The translations under genes were made by a program, and so were the position numbers. A DNA stretch of 64,000 nt from Terrimonas sp937888905 (GTDB lineage Bacteria > Bacteroidota > Bacteroidia > Chitinophagales > Chitinophagaceae). Numbering within the stretch: position 1 is the stretch's first letter; every line of letters starts with the position of its first letter. The stretch spans positions 62,001 through 126,000 of the forward strand of contig CALATA010000012.1 in assembly GCA_937888905.1 (NCBI GenBank), in the 5' to 3' direction. Below are positions 17,379-26,356 of the stretch, in pieces. Below the pieces are notes generated by a model. The model saw only the letters and a program-made list of their open reading frames with translations. It ran no database searches and was not told where the DNA came from.

Positions 17379-20138
17379 TTATTGTTTCACAAACTTCTGA
17401 CGCGCGCGGATTTCCCCGTTGGCGTTGACTGCACGCAGCATATACGTCTGAGCCGGTAATGCGCGAAGGTCGAGTTGTATTTCATTTCCGTTATTCCCTG
17501 ATACCACCTGTTGTGAGATCACCACGCGGCCGGAAAGGTCCGTTACCTGCAATTGCAGTTTTTCAGGACGGTTGCCGGTGAACCGTAAAGTGATCTGTTC
17601 GGTAGCAGGGTTGGGATAGGTCTGAATGCGCAGGCCTGTGCTCTTGTCATTCAATACCGTTAATGTTTTGCTGTAGGTGATGCTGCCATCTCTGTCTACC
17701 TGGCGGATGCGGTAGTGATTCAATCCTTCGAGGGGTTGAATATCGGTAAAGGCGAAAGGTTGCTGACCTTCTACTCTACCGAGTGTTTCAAACTGCCAAC
17801 CATTGCCTGAGCGCTCTACTTCGAAATGACTATGCTGTGCATCGGTCACTGCCGTCCAGCGCAGATCGGTGGTACGTGCCGGTGTAAGCACCGCTGTAAA
17901 ATCAGTAAAATGTACGGGCAGGGCGATCAGCGTTGAAGTAGTTCTGAAAAGACTGAGGTTGTCGATATAAAAGCCATCGTCGGTCTGGTAATCGAACCCG
18001 TTAGTAACATTGGCATCTGAAGCAAAATAAAAACGCAGTCGCAGGCTGGTAGCCGTAAGGAAATCTTTCAGGTCGAATGTCTCACGCGTCCAGTCTTCAC
18101 GGATACCGGTCAACGAAGGCTTGCCATCGATCTTGCTGCCGTCGAAAGTTGTGGGCTCCTGCACGGTGGTAGATCCCACAAGAGGTGTCCAGGTACTGCC
18201 GTCGGTCGAAACCTGCACCTGCAGGTAATCGCGGAAATTCTCGGAACGGTGACGTACCCAGAAGTTGAGGTATGCCGCAGTAGAGCCCGAAAGATTAAAG
18301 GTATTCCGGTAGGTGGCAACCCTTGTGCTGCCGGAGGTATAATTGCCGGAGGGAGATTCGGACATCGCTTTGCTTGAGCCGCCGCCATATCCGGCGCCGG
18401 CCGCCGTAAAACCCCATCCATTGGTACCTGTCCAGTTGGTACCAAATGTGCCATCCATATTATCAGTGAACAATTCCTGCGCGTTGTAAAATTTCACGAC
18501 GGTGTCGTACAGGGTTATGCCATCTGTTTCGATCTTCCAGGCAAAACGGATACGCTGCCCGGTAGGTAATGTGGAAGGCAAGGTAACTGCTATGCTACCG
18601 TTGTATGTATCGAAATAATTCGCCAGGGAAGTAGTAACGGGTGCGCCAACGGAAGCAACGTTCTCTATAGGAACAACTGATACGGTTACAGGTTTATTGG
18701 CAAGACCTGTGCGGATCATATTATAAGTAAAAGTGGGTGTTCTGCTGGTAAGATTCATTGGGCCTGTGTCCTGCAGGTTTACATAAGAACCGGCAGCGTA
18801 CAGTAGTTGAAGATTCTGAAAAGCCATGCCTTTACAGAGATAATCGATCTGGTCTTTCGGCGCCCAGAAATTATTTCCCGACACCCCGCCTCCGGCTCCG
18901 CCTTCGCCGGTCATGCCATATATTTTACCCTTGGTGCCGGTACCGATATTACCCAGCAGCATCCAGTCTTTCACACCACCGGCCACTTCATAACCAACAG
19001 ACTCCGGGCTATTGCCTGCGCGCATACCATTATACAAACCCATGGCCGCTGGCACATACGTATAAAACTTGGTATCGGGCGCACTCATGGTATGCAAACT
19101 CGGGCGACCGAACGGCAACGAATAATAGGGCCCATAGGCATGCTGATCGATCATGGCAACAAAACGGCGGCTGTAAGTAAAATCGCGGATCGCTCTTGTT
19201 TCTGGTTCTGAAAAGGCTGAAGTGCCATAATATGTTTCTGCATCAACAGAACCGGATCCGCAACTCGAAGATGCACCACTGCAGTTGCTCCAGTCAACAC
19301 CGTAGTTACGGTTAAGATCTACGCCATAAGACGTACTGGTATTTTGTTTACGGTTCTTGCGCCAGCCAGAGCCTACTCCTCCGGCACGATTGTACTCCCA
19401 TCCGTCGGGATTCACGCAGGGAACGATATATATCTCACGGTTGTTCACCAGTTCGCGCACACGCGGATCAGTATTATAAAATTCACAGAGATAATACATG
19501 AAGAAGATCATGCTACTGCCGCCGATGGCTTCGCGCGCATGTTGCAAGCCCATGAAAAGCACTTCAGGCTCGTCCTCATCAGTGGCTACGTTGTCGGAAA
19601 TTTTAATGCACCAGATATCGCGGTTCTCAACAGATTTACCTATAGAAGTTTTTTGTGCGATGTTGGGATAAAGCGTTACCAGTTGATTCATGGCGGCATT
19701 CATTTCAGCGAAGCTGTAATAACCGCCAAACGTATTCTTTACTTCAAATCCTGATGGCGAAGGAATAAGGCTGTAAAGATCTTTGCCGGTTTGCTCAAAG
19801 CCAAGACGGGCTTGCGCATCCGGGTCTTCACCGCGAGCCTTCTTTTCTTCGTAAATACGATTGAGTTCATTCACATGGCGCGCCACATCGGGCACCAGTA
19901 CTTTGTGTGAGCGACCGCTTCTGCGCAAACGAGCCAATGCATCGGCACTGATCTCCGATACGATCGAGCCATCATTATCATAATAAAAGTGGTCGATCTC
20001 CAGCAATCCGAGCAACTCGTTGCGTTCGGCCAATGTAGCAGGAGGATCGATTTTCACACTACTGTAAACCTGATGTTGCGCTTGCGCCAACACCGGCAAA
20101 AGAAAAAACAAACTAAGAATGGTTCTCAAGGACTTCAT
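17379..20138 (-). CDS. Secreted M14 zinc carboxypeptidase with T9SS type A sorting domain
   Basis: 919 residues from ATG 20138 (MKSLRTILSLFFLLPVLAQAQ, clear signal peptide). An upstream in-frame ATG (20273) lies within the neighbouring gene and is rejected. Residues ~135-430 form an M14 domain: zinc ligands His200 and Glu203 in GLQHAREAIG and His333 in DQHAYGPYY. Substrate-binding Arg260 and the DLNRNY block (about 274-279) are present, and the likely catalytic Glu412 is in TGEGG. A jelly-roll/MAM-like beta domain and an FN3-like segment follow. The final ~80 residues are a type A sorting domain (YPNPATEQITLRF ... ending RQKFVKQ). Predicted to be exported through type IX secretion and to act on peptides outside the cell. 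Confidence 0.92.
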   Translation of the reverse strand: MKSLRTILSLFFLLPVLAQAQHQVYSSVKIDPPATLAERNELLGLLEIDHFYYDNDGSIVSEISADALARLRRSGRSHKVLVPDVARHVNELNRIYEEKKARGEDPDAQARLGFEQTGKDLYSLIPSPSGFEVKNTFGGYYSFAEMNAAMNQLVTLYPNIAQKTSIGKSVENRDIWCIKISDNVATDEDEPEVLFMGLQHAREAIGGSSMIFFMYYLCEFYNTDPRVRELVNNREIYIVPCVNPDGWEYNRAGGVGSGWRKNRKQNTSTSYGVDLNRNYGVDWSNCSGASSSCGSGSVDAETYYGTSAFSEPETRAIRDFTYSRRFVAMIDQHAYGPYYSLPFGRPSLHTMSAPDTKFYTYVPAAMGLYNGMRAGNSPESVGYEVAGGVKDWMLLGNIGTGTKGKIYGMTGEGGAGGGVSGNNFWAPKDQIDYLCKGMAFQNLQLLYAAGSYVNLQDTGPMNLTSRTPTFTYNMIRTGLANKPVTVSVVPIENVASVGAPVTTSLANYFDTYNGSIAVTLPSTLPTGQRIRFAWKIETDGITLYDTVVKFYNAQELFTDNMDGTFGTNWTGTNGWGFTAAGAGYGGGSSKAMSESPSGNYTSGSTRVATYRNTFNLSGSTAAYLNFWVRHRSENFRDYLQVQVSTDGSTWTPLVGSTTVQEPTTFDGSKIDGKPSLTGIREDWTRETFDLKDFLTATSLRLRFYFASDANVTNGFDYQTDDGFYIDNLSLFRTTSTLIALPVHFTDFTAVLTPARTTDLRWTAVTDAQHSHFEVERSGNGWQFETLGRVEGQQPFAFTDIQPLEGLNHYRIRQVDRDGSITYSKTLTVLNDKSTGLRIQTYPNPATEQITLRFTGNRPEKLQLQVTDLSGRVVISQQVVSGNNGNEIQLDLRALPAQTYMLRAVNANGEIRARQKFVKQ

Positions 20139-20194
20139 TGTACAATTGGATTTTTCAGGAGCGATTGGAAAATGAAACGGGCTTTTATTATTTA

Positions 20195-22750
20195 TTACCG
20201 GCGTATAACCAATTTCTGCTGGCGTGTGCCGGATGCATCTGCCACCTGTACCAGGTAGGTGCCGGCGGACCACGATTTACTCAACGGAATAGTGATGGTG
20301 TTCATACCTGAACTAAGGGTTTGTTTGGCTGTATATACCACCTTGCCGTCGATACTCAGTATGGTGATATCTGCCTGTTCGCGGGTTTGTCCTTTTACGG
20401 ATATCACCACCTGGTCACGTGCAGGGTTGGGAGATAAAGTGAATGATTGATCAGCACCGATCGTAATAGTGCGGATATCGCTGTATTTGTCGCGGCCGAT
20501 CAGCAAACGATAATAGGATACGCCCTGGTAGGGATGTTTATCGAGCAACTCGTAATACTGTTTACCACTTGTCTGCCTGGCAGCTACCAGTCCGATGTTT
20601 TCCCAGTTCTGGCCATCGCGGCTGCGCAATACCTGGTAACCTGTCGACTGACGGTCTTCGCCGCTCACTTCCCAGTTCAGGTGCACCGCTGTTTTATTCA
20701 CCACTTTAGCATCGAAGGAAAACAGGTTGACGGCAAGCGGATAGTTATCTACTCTTACACGATAATCTTCCACTTCTCCTCCGTCGAAATAACCGGTAGG
20801 GTTATTAGTAGTCATCCCTGCCGAAGCCGGAGCGATACGCATGCGCAAATACGTGTTGGTTCCGCTTACCAGTGTGGGAGATATGCCGGTCATATATAGC
20901 CAGGACACCCAAAGCGTTTGCACAGATGCGGAAGAAGGTATGGTATATGTTCTGCCTTCTGAAGGATCGAATACACCATTGGCGTTATAATCAAGCCATG
21001 CAATTAATGTTGCAGGTGAACCTGTATTATTGAATACCTGCGCCTGGAAGAAGTAATGTGGGTTGCCCGGTGCAAACAGGGGAAGGAATGGAATGCCGTC
21101 ATCTGTATCTTCTGTGGTGGAGGCACCTCTTTTCAACCATTCCACATCCAGCGTGTTGCCGATACTGAGATTGGCCAGTGGCTCGTGTACTGCCAGCCCC
21201 CAGGTAGGATCAGCACCTTCATAAGAAATAGGCGCATCACCAAAATCACAGAAAGGACGGAAGGCTTCGCCTGCATCGCCCCAACTGCCCGTAATGGCTA
21301 CGCCATTATAGGTAATGTTCTGTGCAGAGCCCACGTTATCGGTGCCGTTATAAGTAGAGATGGTGCCGGATGCACTGGCATTCGGTGAACCTACATTATA
21401 GAGTTGGCCCGACCAGTCTACAGCTGCCTGGCGCGGCACCACCCCTGCTGCGGGGGTATAGTTATCCACTACGCCTGTCAGCAGGTTCTGCCGGTAGAAA
21501 TCCATATTGGCAAGGCTTGAAACCGCCCCGCCATCAAAGTCGTAAAGGTTGCCGTTGTTGATCACAAAATCGCTCCAGTCGTGCAGACGTGTACCGCCGG
21601 AGGTTTCCGATGTCTGTGCATATACCTGGCTGAAAGTGGTGGGAGTACCTGATGCGTTAAGATCAATACGGTAGACTATCGACTTGGTGTATTGTGAACC
21701 ACCTTCCACACCCAGGTAGAGATTGCCGTTATAGAAAGCCGCGGCGGCAGATTCTATGCCTTGTTCGAATGTGGGAATATTAAGCGTGGTAGTAATGTTG
21801 TTTACCAGCGGACCGTAGGTATTGGTATTGTAATCGTAGCGGCGGAGAGTTTTCTGGCTGCTGTTAACCGAATTCCCTGCTCCGGTAAGACTATAAGTGT
21901 AATAAACCTGGCGCCGGTAGGGATCGTAGGCTATTGAGTTCATGCGGTTGTGACCGGCGTCGGTGAACAACAGTTTTGCATTTCCGGTTGCGGGGTCTAC
22001 GTAATAAAAACTTCCGTCGAGGCTGGTAAGGATATAGGATGGCATGCCGGTAAAAGGACGGCTTACTGAATAATAATTATTGGGGAAACTGCCGCTGCTG
22101 CAGGCGGTGATGTCGGAGATCCAGAATTCCCCGTCTTCATTACGGTTAGTGGCGGTGTTGGTGATCTGCAAGGTAACCTGGGTTACCGGCCCGGTAATGC
22201 TGACATTGACATTACCGGCGGTGGAACTGTTGCCGGACGTGGAGTTAGCGCCGGTTGCCCGTGCGTTGGCGGTATTGTTATTGGAAATGCTAATATTAGC
22301 ACCGCCCGTGAGGTTTACGTTGGTATTGGACGCACCATTGAGTGCCGACACATTTACCCGCTGGTTCAGGTCGATATCGTACAAAGAAAAACGGAGACTG
22401 CTGACTGCAGACGCAAAAGTCAGCGTGATCGTGCCATCACCTATAAACTCCACATCTGCTCCCGATCCGTTGGAGCCGGTTTCGCCGGTATGACCGGCAT
22501 TAACCCCCGCAACGTTGGCATTGGTTGAATAGTTATGGGTAATGGTGAGTCGGTTGGCTCCGAACGCATAATACTGGGTCTGCGACTGCGCCAGGCTCAC
22601 ATAAGTACGAATGGTACCGTTATCCCGGGCGAAAAACTCCCGGTAGTCCCAGTCGAGGGTGTGGTTGGTGCACTGCGCTATCAAAGCGGCAGGGAGGATG
22701 CCCAGGACTACAGTCATGAGCATGCGGCGGCAATTGGCAATTTTTCTCAT
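20195..22750 (-). CDS. Large T9SS-exported protein with GEVED domain
   Basis: 851-residue secreted protein; the signal peptide begins at Met1 or at Met10 (MLMTVVLGILPAALIAQ). Residues ~25-210 are Asn/Thr/Ser/Gly-rich beta structure with a DIDLNQRVNV block, like domains found in surface adhesins. The middle portion looks like a propeller-type repeat region (SLDGSFYYVDPATGNAKLL..., AYDPYRRQVYYTYS). A GEVED domain follows (WLDYNANGVFDPSEG ... GGEVEDYRVRV). The C-terminus has an FN3-like segment and a type A sorting domain (FTLSPNPARDQVVISV ... KLVIRR). The function is unknown; adhesion or surface polymer binding is plausible from architecture only. It lies 56 bp upstream of the M14 gene on the same strand and may be co-transcribed. 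Confidence 0.85.
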   Translation of the reverse strand: MRKIANCRRMLMTVVLGILPAALIAQCTNHTLDWDYREFFARDNGTIRTYVSLAQSQTQYYAFGANRLTITHNYSTNANVAGVNAGHTGETGSNGSGADVEFIGDGTITLTFASAVSSLRFSLYDIDLNQRVNVSALNGASNTNVNLTGGANISISNNNTANARATGANSTSGNSSTAGNVNVSITGPVTQVTLQITNTATNRNEDGEFWISDITACSSGSFPNNYYSVSRPFTGMPSYILTSLDGSFYYVDPATGNAKLLFTDAGHNRMNSIAYDPYRRQVYYTYSLTGAGNSVNSSQKTLRRYDYNTNTYGPLVNNITTTLNIPTFEQGIESAAAAFYNGNLYLGVEGGSQYTKSIVYRIDLNASGTPTTFSQVYAQTSETSGGTRLHDWSDFVINNGNLYDFDGGAVSSLANMDFYRQNLLTGVVDNYTPAAGVVPRQAAVDWSGQLYNVGSPNASASGTISTYNGTDNVGSAQNITYNGVAITGSWGDAGEAFRPFCDFGDAPISYEGADPTWGLAVHEPLANLSIGNTLDVEWLKRGASTTEDTDDGIPFLPLFAPGNPHYFFQAQVFNNTGSPATLIAWLDYNANGVFDPSEGRTYTIPSSASVQTLWVSWLYMTGISPTLVSGTNTYLRMRIAPASAGMTTNNPTGYFDGGEVEDYRVRVDNYPLAVNLFSFDAKVVNKTAVHLNWEVSGEDRQSTGYQVLRSRDGQNWENIGLVAARQTSGKQYYELLDKHPYQGVSYYRLLIGRDKYSDIRTITIGADQSFTLSPNPARDQVVISVKGQTREQADITILSIDGKVVYTAKQTLSSGMNTITIPLSKSWSAGTYLVQVADASGTRQQKLVIRR

Positions 22751-22918
22751 AAGAAAATGGATAAGACCGGTTTTCGATCCGCCTGGTCGAGCGGAATGGT
22801 TGAATATCGGATCAGTTACTTCTGGCTGCGAATTTTGGGATAAATACTTTGGAAAGAAAGCCGAATTAAGACTTTCTGCTTAAAAAACGTAAAAGTTCTC
22901 ACTTAGTAATAGGAAAAA

Positions 22919-22967
22919 TCCCTTGTTTATGCATAGGGTATACCCCTAAAGTATAAAAACAGGGGCC
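22919..22967. promoter_or_regulatory. Nested imperfect inverted repeat upstream of pdxA
   Basis: CCCTTGTTTATGC on the left can pair imperfectly with GTATAAAAACAGGGG on the right, around a central GGGTATACCC palindrome. It lies about 45 bp upstream of the pdxA start and could be an operator or leader structure. There is no direct evidence of function. Confidence 0.3.
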
Positions 22968-23009
22968 GGAGAAGAAATGCCTTATTTTTACAATTCAATC
23001 GTACTGCAT

Positions 23010-24089
23010 ATGACACATCAAGATAAACCTGTAATCGGCATCTCCTGTGGTGACATCAATGGCATTGGTTTAGAGTTGATTATACGTGCATTTTCAGATA
23101 GCCGCATGATGGATCTCTGCACGCCGGTGGTTTTTGCTTCCAGTAAAGTGGTGAATTTCTATAAGAAGACCGTAGCTGATTCGAACATTAACTATCAGAA
23201 TATCAAGGATTTTACGAAGTTGAACCCCAAGCAGGTCAACCTGTTTAATTGCTGGGAAGAAGAAATTGCCGTGGCTCCCGGGCAACTGACCGATGAAGCG
23301 GGAAAATATGCGGCGCTCTCCCTGCAAACGGCAGTAGCCGCGCTAAAACAGCAGCAGATCGACGGTTTGGTGACCGCACCTATTCATAAAAAGAACATTC
23401 AGTCACCGGAGTTTAGCTTCACTGGTCACACACCCTACCTGCGAGCGATGTTTGAAGTACCTGATGTGGTGATGATGCTTTGCGCCGGTAATTTCCGGGT
23501 AGCCCTGGTTACGGAGCACATTCCCGTTGGGGAGATTGCCCGTCATATTACCAAAGAAGCCATCCTGAGCAAATTGCAGTTGCTCAACCAGAGCCTCCAG
23601 CGTGATTTTGGCATCGACACGCCCAGAATTGCCGTACTTGGTCTTAATCCGCATGCAGGAGACGAAGGCCTGATCGGCAATGAAGAAGAAACTATTATCC
23701 GCCCCGCCATCCGCGAGGCCAAGAATAAAAACATCCTAGCGGTAGGTCCCTACAGCGCAGACGCGTTTTTCGCCCGCCGCCATTTCGAAAAATTCGATGC
23801 TGTGCTGGCCATGTACCACGACCAGGGTCTTATCCCTTTCAAAGCGCTGGCATCCGGCGAAGGTGTCAACTACACGGCAGGCCTGCCGGTGGTGCGTACA
23901 TCTCCGGATCATGGAACCGCGTTTGACATCGCCGGAAAGGGCAAAGCTGACATCTCCTCGTTCCTGACCGCTATTTTCGAATGCATCGACATTATCCGTC
24001 GCCGCGGGCAATACGTGGAAAACCGGAAAAATCCGATGAAAAAGGTTAATCCTGAAGTATTTGAACGATTAGAAGACGAGGCTATTTAA
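23010..24089 (+). CDS. pdxA: 4-hydroxythreonine-4-phosphate dehydrogenase
   Basis: Pyridoxal 5'-phosphate biosynthesis enzyme (DXP-dependent route) that oxidises 4-phosphohydroxy-L-threonine. ATG 23010 (MTHQDKPVIGISCGDINGIG) gives 359 residues, somewhat longer than the enterobacterial enzyme but normal for this phylum. PdxA landmarks are GDINGIGLE at the N-terminus, TAPIHKKNI, FTGHTPYLR, LNPHAGDEGLIG and MYHDQGLIPFK. His residues in these blocks supply the metal site. TSPDHGTAFDIAGKGKAD is the C-terminal signature. An in-frame ATG at 22977 would add 11 atypical residues. No partner pdx genes are nearby. Confidence 0.95.
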   Translation: MTHQDKPVIGISCGDINGIGLELIIRAFSDSRMMDLCTPVVFASSKVVNFYKKTVADSNINYQNIKDFTKLNPKQVNLFNCWEEEIAVAPGQLTDEAGKYAALSLQTAVAALKQQQIDGLVTAPIHKKNIQSPEFSFTGHTPYLRAMFEVPDVVMMLCAGNFRVALVTEHIPVGEIARHITKEAILSKLQLLNQSLQRDFGIDTPRIAVLGLNPHAGDEGLIGNEEETIIRPAIREAKNKNILAVGPYSADAFFARRHFEKFDAVLAMYHDQGLIPFKALASGEGVNYTAGLPVVRTSPDHGTAFDIAGKGKADISSFLTAIFECIDIIRRRGQYVENRKNPMKKVNPEVFERLEDEAI

Positions 24090-24123
24090 GTGGGTATATT
24101 AGGGAAATAATTTATGCACAAGG

Positions 24124-24155
24124 TTTGCAAAATCCGGGCATAGTAATTAGTTTTG
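24124..24155 (+). promoter_or_regulatory. Bacteroidota-type promoter for the 133-aa secreted protein gene
   Basis: TTTG (24124-24127), a 20-nt spacer and TAGTTTTG (24148-24155) match both the -33 and -7 consensus elements exactly. The predicted start of transcription, near 24161, gives a leader of about 85 nt before ATG 24248. Confidence 0.6.
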
Positions 24156-24247
24156 TCCCAGTTCCTTTGTTTTTACGAAAGACCCGACCCTGCCCGGCAG
24201 GATATCCAATATTTCTGTGGGAATTGATCCATTCAAAACCCTAAGAA

Positions 24248-24649
24248 ATGATGTTCAGCAATTTCCTCCTTACGTTAGGCGTGGCAGTACTTGCCGCCCT
24301 GCAACCGGCAGAGGCCCCGGTCAATCAACATTCAGCATCTGTGTGTATTACTGCCACTGATCAGCCCGCTATCCAGTCGTTTACGGCAGCGCGTCAGTCA
24401 GCGAAAAGCCAGCTTAGCTGGTCCATTACGGAGAATGCAAAAGCAGATCGCATTGAAGTGGAAAAGAGTACCGACAACCGTCAGTTTACGCTGGCTGCTA
24501 TTGTCTGGTGCAGTGAGAACCCGACAACGGATCATTATTCGTTTTTTGAAAAAGCCGATAACGATAAAGTATTTTACCGTTTAAAGCTTATTCGCAAAGA
24601 CGAAACTGTCAGCTACTCGAATGTGTTGACAATAAGCCGTCCAAGTTAG
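24248..24649 (+). CDS. Small secreted protein resembling the FN3-like stalk of T9SS cargo
   Basis: 133 residues; the first ~23 (MMFSNFLLTLGVAVLAALQPAEA) are a signal peptide. The remainder resembles the segment that precedes sorting domains in the large cargo proteins here. The shared pattern is LSWSITENAKADRIEVEKS, then a Phe/Ala strand and YRLKLIRKDETVSYSNVLTI, much like the equivalent part of the M14, GEVED and M43 proteins. No sorting domain follows: the protein stops directly after that module. It could be a free domain, a remnant of a larger gene, or a small interacting protein. It has its own promoter and terminator, which argues for a functional unit. Confidence 0.7.
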   Translation: MMFSNFLLTLGVAVLAALQPAEAPVNQHSASVCITATDQPAIQSFTAARQSAKSQLSWSITENAKADRIEVEKSTDNRQFTLAAIVWCSENPTTDHYSFFEKADNDKVFYRLKLIRKDETVSYSNVLTISRPS

Positions 24650-24664
24650 ATCTTAATGTAGTAC

Positions 24665-24680
24665 AGAGTCAATTGACTCT
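24665..24680. other. Perfect 16-bp palindrome AGAGTCAATTGACTCT
   Basis: A perfect dyad 16 bp after the stop of the 133-aa gene and 38 bp before its terminator hairpin. It is too short for an intrinsic terminator and has no T-tract, so it may be a protein-binding site or part of the 3' end structure. Confidence 0.4.
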
Positions 24681-24717
24681 CACTGATCACTCATACACTT
24701 ACATACACTTAAAGGAA

Positions 24718-24748
24718 GTAAAAGGCCCCTTGTCTAAGGGGCTTTTAC
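24718..24748 (+). terminator. Hairpin terminator between convergent genes
   Basis: The stem GTAAAAGGCCCCTT / AAGGGGCTTTTAC, with a bulged G and loop GTCT, lies between the 133-aa gene (+) and the YceI gene (-). A/T tracts within the stem allow function in either direction. Confidence 0.75.
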
Positions 24749-24858
24749 GTGTCTGTGGCCGTGCAGTATATCCGGGGTCAATCCGGCCTGCACCGGCGGG
24801 CCCTGCTAACCCGCCGTACCGCAAACCTCAAATCAAGACCTCTTCAGGACCTGTTTAC

Positions 24859-25458
24859 CTATTTCTTCCTGGCTGCTATGTCCAGTATAATATTGATATC
24901 GGGCAAAATGTACAATCCCTGTGTCGGGTCGTTGAATGCACCCATTCCCCAATCGAGTCGGTTAAAACTGAAAACTGCCTGCGCCAGCAACTGATCGTTG
25001 GTTCTGCTGATGCGGATGGGAAAAGACAATACGCGTGTGTTGCCGAGCAAGGTGAACATACCCGTCAGTTTGTAATTCGCGTTGGCGATGCCCTCCTCTC
25101 CTGTATAGGCTTCCACGTGCGTGATCTCATACGAGGCTTCGGGGTGCACGAGCATGTTGAAGAAAGTAATGCTTTGCAGGTGATCGAGCAGCATTTGCTT
25201 TTCCGGCCCCTGCAGGTCAAAGTTTTCAATGGAGCTAATGGGCATAGTAAATGAACCTCCATTGATCATCCCGTTTTCGTCTATGGTAAAATCTCCTTTG
25301 ACCTGCAGCGAACCGGTGTGATGGTGATCCGGAGCCGAGCCTTTCCAATAGGCTTTGGATGTAGTGGCGTCTAATTTATACGAAGTGTCTTTGTCGTCTT
25401 TTTTGTTGCAAGCCATCATTGTCAGCAACAAAAGGGCCATCCCTGTAATACGTTTCAT
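24859..25458 (-). CDS. YceI family lipoprotein
   Basis: 199 residues from ATG 25458 (MKRITGMALLLLTMMACNKKDD). The Cys near residue 17 in a lipobox-like LTMMAC marks a lipoprotein. The mature domain is a YceI-type lipocalin-like beta barrel: YKLDATTSKAYWKG near the start, GDFTIDENGMINGGSFTMPISSI, and the end strand GLYILPDINIILDI. YceI proteins bind isoprenoid/polyprenoid lipids in the periplasm; ligand and role here are not known. An earlier ATG (25524) would put non-signal residues before the lipoprotein signal and is rejected. The gene starts 46 bp after the cupin gene stops and probably shares its transcript. Confidence 0.9.
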   Translation of the reverse strand: MKRITGMALLLLTMMACNKKDDKDTSYKLDATTSKAYWKGSAPDHHHTGSLQVKGDFTIDENGMINGGSFTMPISSIENFDLQGPEKQMLLDHLQSITFFNMLVHPEASYEITHVEAYTGEEGIANANYKLTGMFTLLGNTRVLSFPIRISRTNDQLLAQAVFSFNRLDWGMGAFNDPTQGLYILPDINIILDIAARKK

Positions 25459-25504
25459 TTTTCCTTTTTTAATGGTTGTTTTTCGCAGGTTATAAAATAG
25501 TCCG

Positions 25505-25978
25505 TCAGATAAATTGTACGCCATACCGGCTACTGATTCTTTTTGTCATTATTTCAATGATGTCAGCAGGCGGCGGTCCGGCAGGAGGTGTCAGCTCCAG
25601 GTTGCGTGCGGGTTCGCTGAATTCCATAAAATAATCCTGCAGTCCGCCGGGCGTAATAAGACTCAGGAATTTTGCGGCATCCGTCTGAATAGCAAAATGA
25701 TGTTTGATTGTTCTGGGTGCAAATACTGCATCGCCGGCGGAAGCCGTAGTCTCGTTGCCGCCAATGAAAAACTTAATCTTCCCTTCAAGAAGAAAAAAAG
25801 TTTCGTCTTCATTTGTATGAATATGTGGTGGAGGTTCTACGCCTTTCGGCAATGTCATTTCCAATAATGAGAAAGCTCCGCCGGTCTCGCTGCTGTTTAC
25901 CAGTACCCGGAAATATCCTCCCTGGTAACTGCGGTAGTCAGCCACATTTAATACGTCATTGTCCATTGTTGTATACAA
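25505..25978 (-). CDS. Cupin domain-containing protein
   Basis: 157-residue single-domain cupin. Motif 1 is PPHIHTNEDETFFLLEG (metal-binding His/His/Glu) and motif 2 lies around DAVFAPRTIKHHFAI. The overall pattern resembles quercetin 2,3-dioxygenase-like small cupins, but activity cannot be assigned. Starts at 25978 and 25966 are both possible. It is upstream of the YceI lipoprotein gene on the same strand. Confidence 0.85.
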   Translation of the reverse strand: MYTTMDNDVLNVADYRSYQGGYFRVLVNSSETGGAFSLLEMTLPKGVEPPPHIHTNEDETFFLLEGKIKFFIGGNETTASAGDAVFAPRTIKHHFAIQTDAAKFLSLITPGGLQDYFMEFSEPARNLELTPPAGPPPADIIEIMTKRISSRYGVQFI

Positions 25979-26356
25979 TTGTTATTGATAAAAACATATC
26001 CGCTCCTCTTCAGCAGTTGCTGAAAAAGACAATTGATTATTTGCCTTCACGAATATTCCGCGGGGGCAAACGAATAACTTACCTTCTTGTGAAGGGGACT
26101 AATGCGAGGGATTCTGTTGAGTGGAGTTAAGCGTTGAAGCAGATGACCGGTTGCATGCCATGATGATAACCGGTTTCGTAATGCAAAAATAATCAGCGCA
26201 AATTATTTTATCGTTTAATGTTGGCTGAGACGTGCAAAAGCCCCTCTGAAAGGGGCTTTTGGAAAGTCAAAATTCAAAAGTAAAAAGTCAAAAATGTTCG
26301 TGTATACACACGAACCAGCGCGCTCCCTGAGGCCGATACTTCGGCCTCCCGAAGGG
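25979..26356. other. 378-bp gene-free stretch between cupin and TPR-like genes
   Basis: I see no convincing gene. It holds a 7-bp inverted repeat ACCGGTT...AACCGGT at about 26139-26168 and a terminator hairpin at 26235-26261. A short AAAGTCA/AAATTCA heptamer tract lies at about 26263-26290. Two hairpins follow: GTTCGTGT/ACACGAAC (26296-26315) and GAGGCCGA/TCGGCCTC (26329-26348). Short open frames crossing it read through the cupin gene antisense and lack family features. Confidence 0.6.
26235..26261 (-). terminator. Intrinsic terminator downstream of TonB receptor/TPR-like operon
   Basis: A perfect 11-bp stem, CAAAAGCCCCT / AGGGGCTTTTG, with a 5-nt loop. It lies about 100 bp after the TPR-like gene on the minus strand. 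The internal T-run supports termination. Confidence 0.75.

Noticed and set aside
24673..25254. 193-codon plus-strand open frame opposite the YceI gene
   Set aside because: Antisense shadow that also runs across a terminator hairpin; the YceI frame has a lipobox and full domain.
25813..26130. 105-codon plus-strand open frame in the gap after the cupin gene
   Set aside because: Half of it is antisense to the cupin gene; composition is Arg/Cys/Pro-rich with no recognisable domain or promoter.
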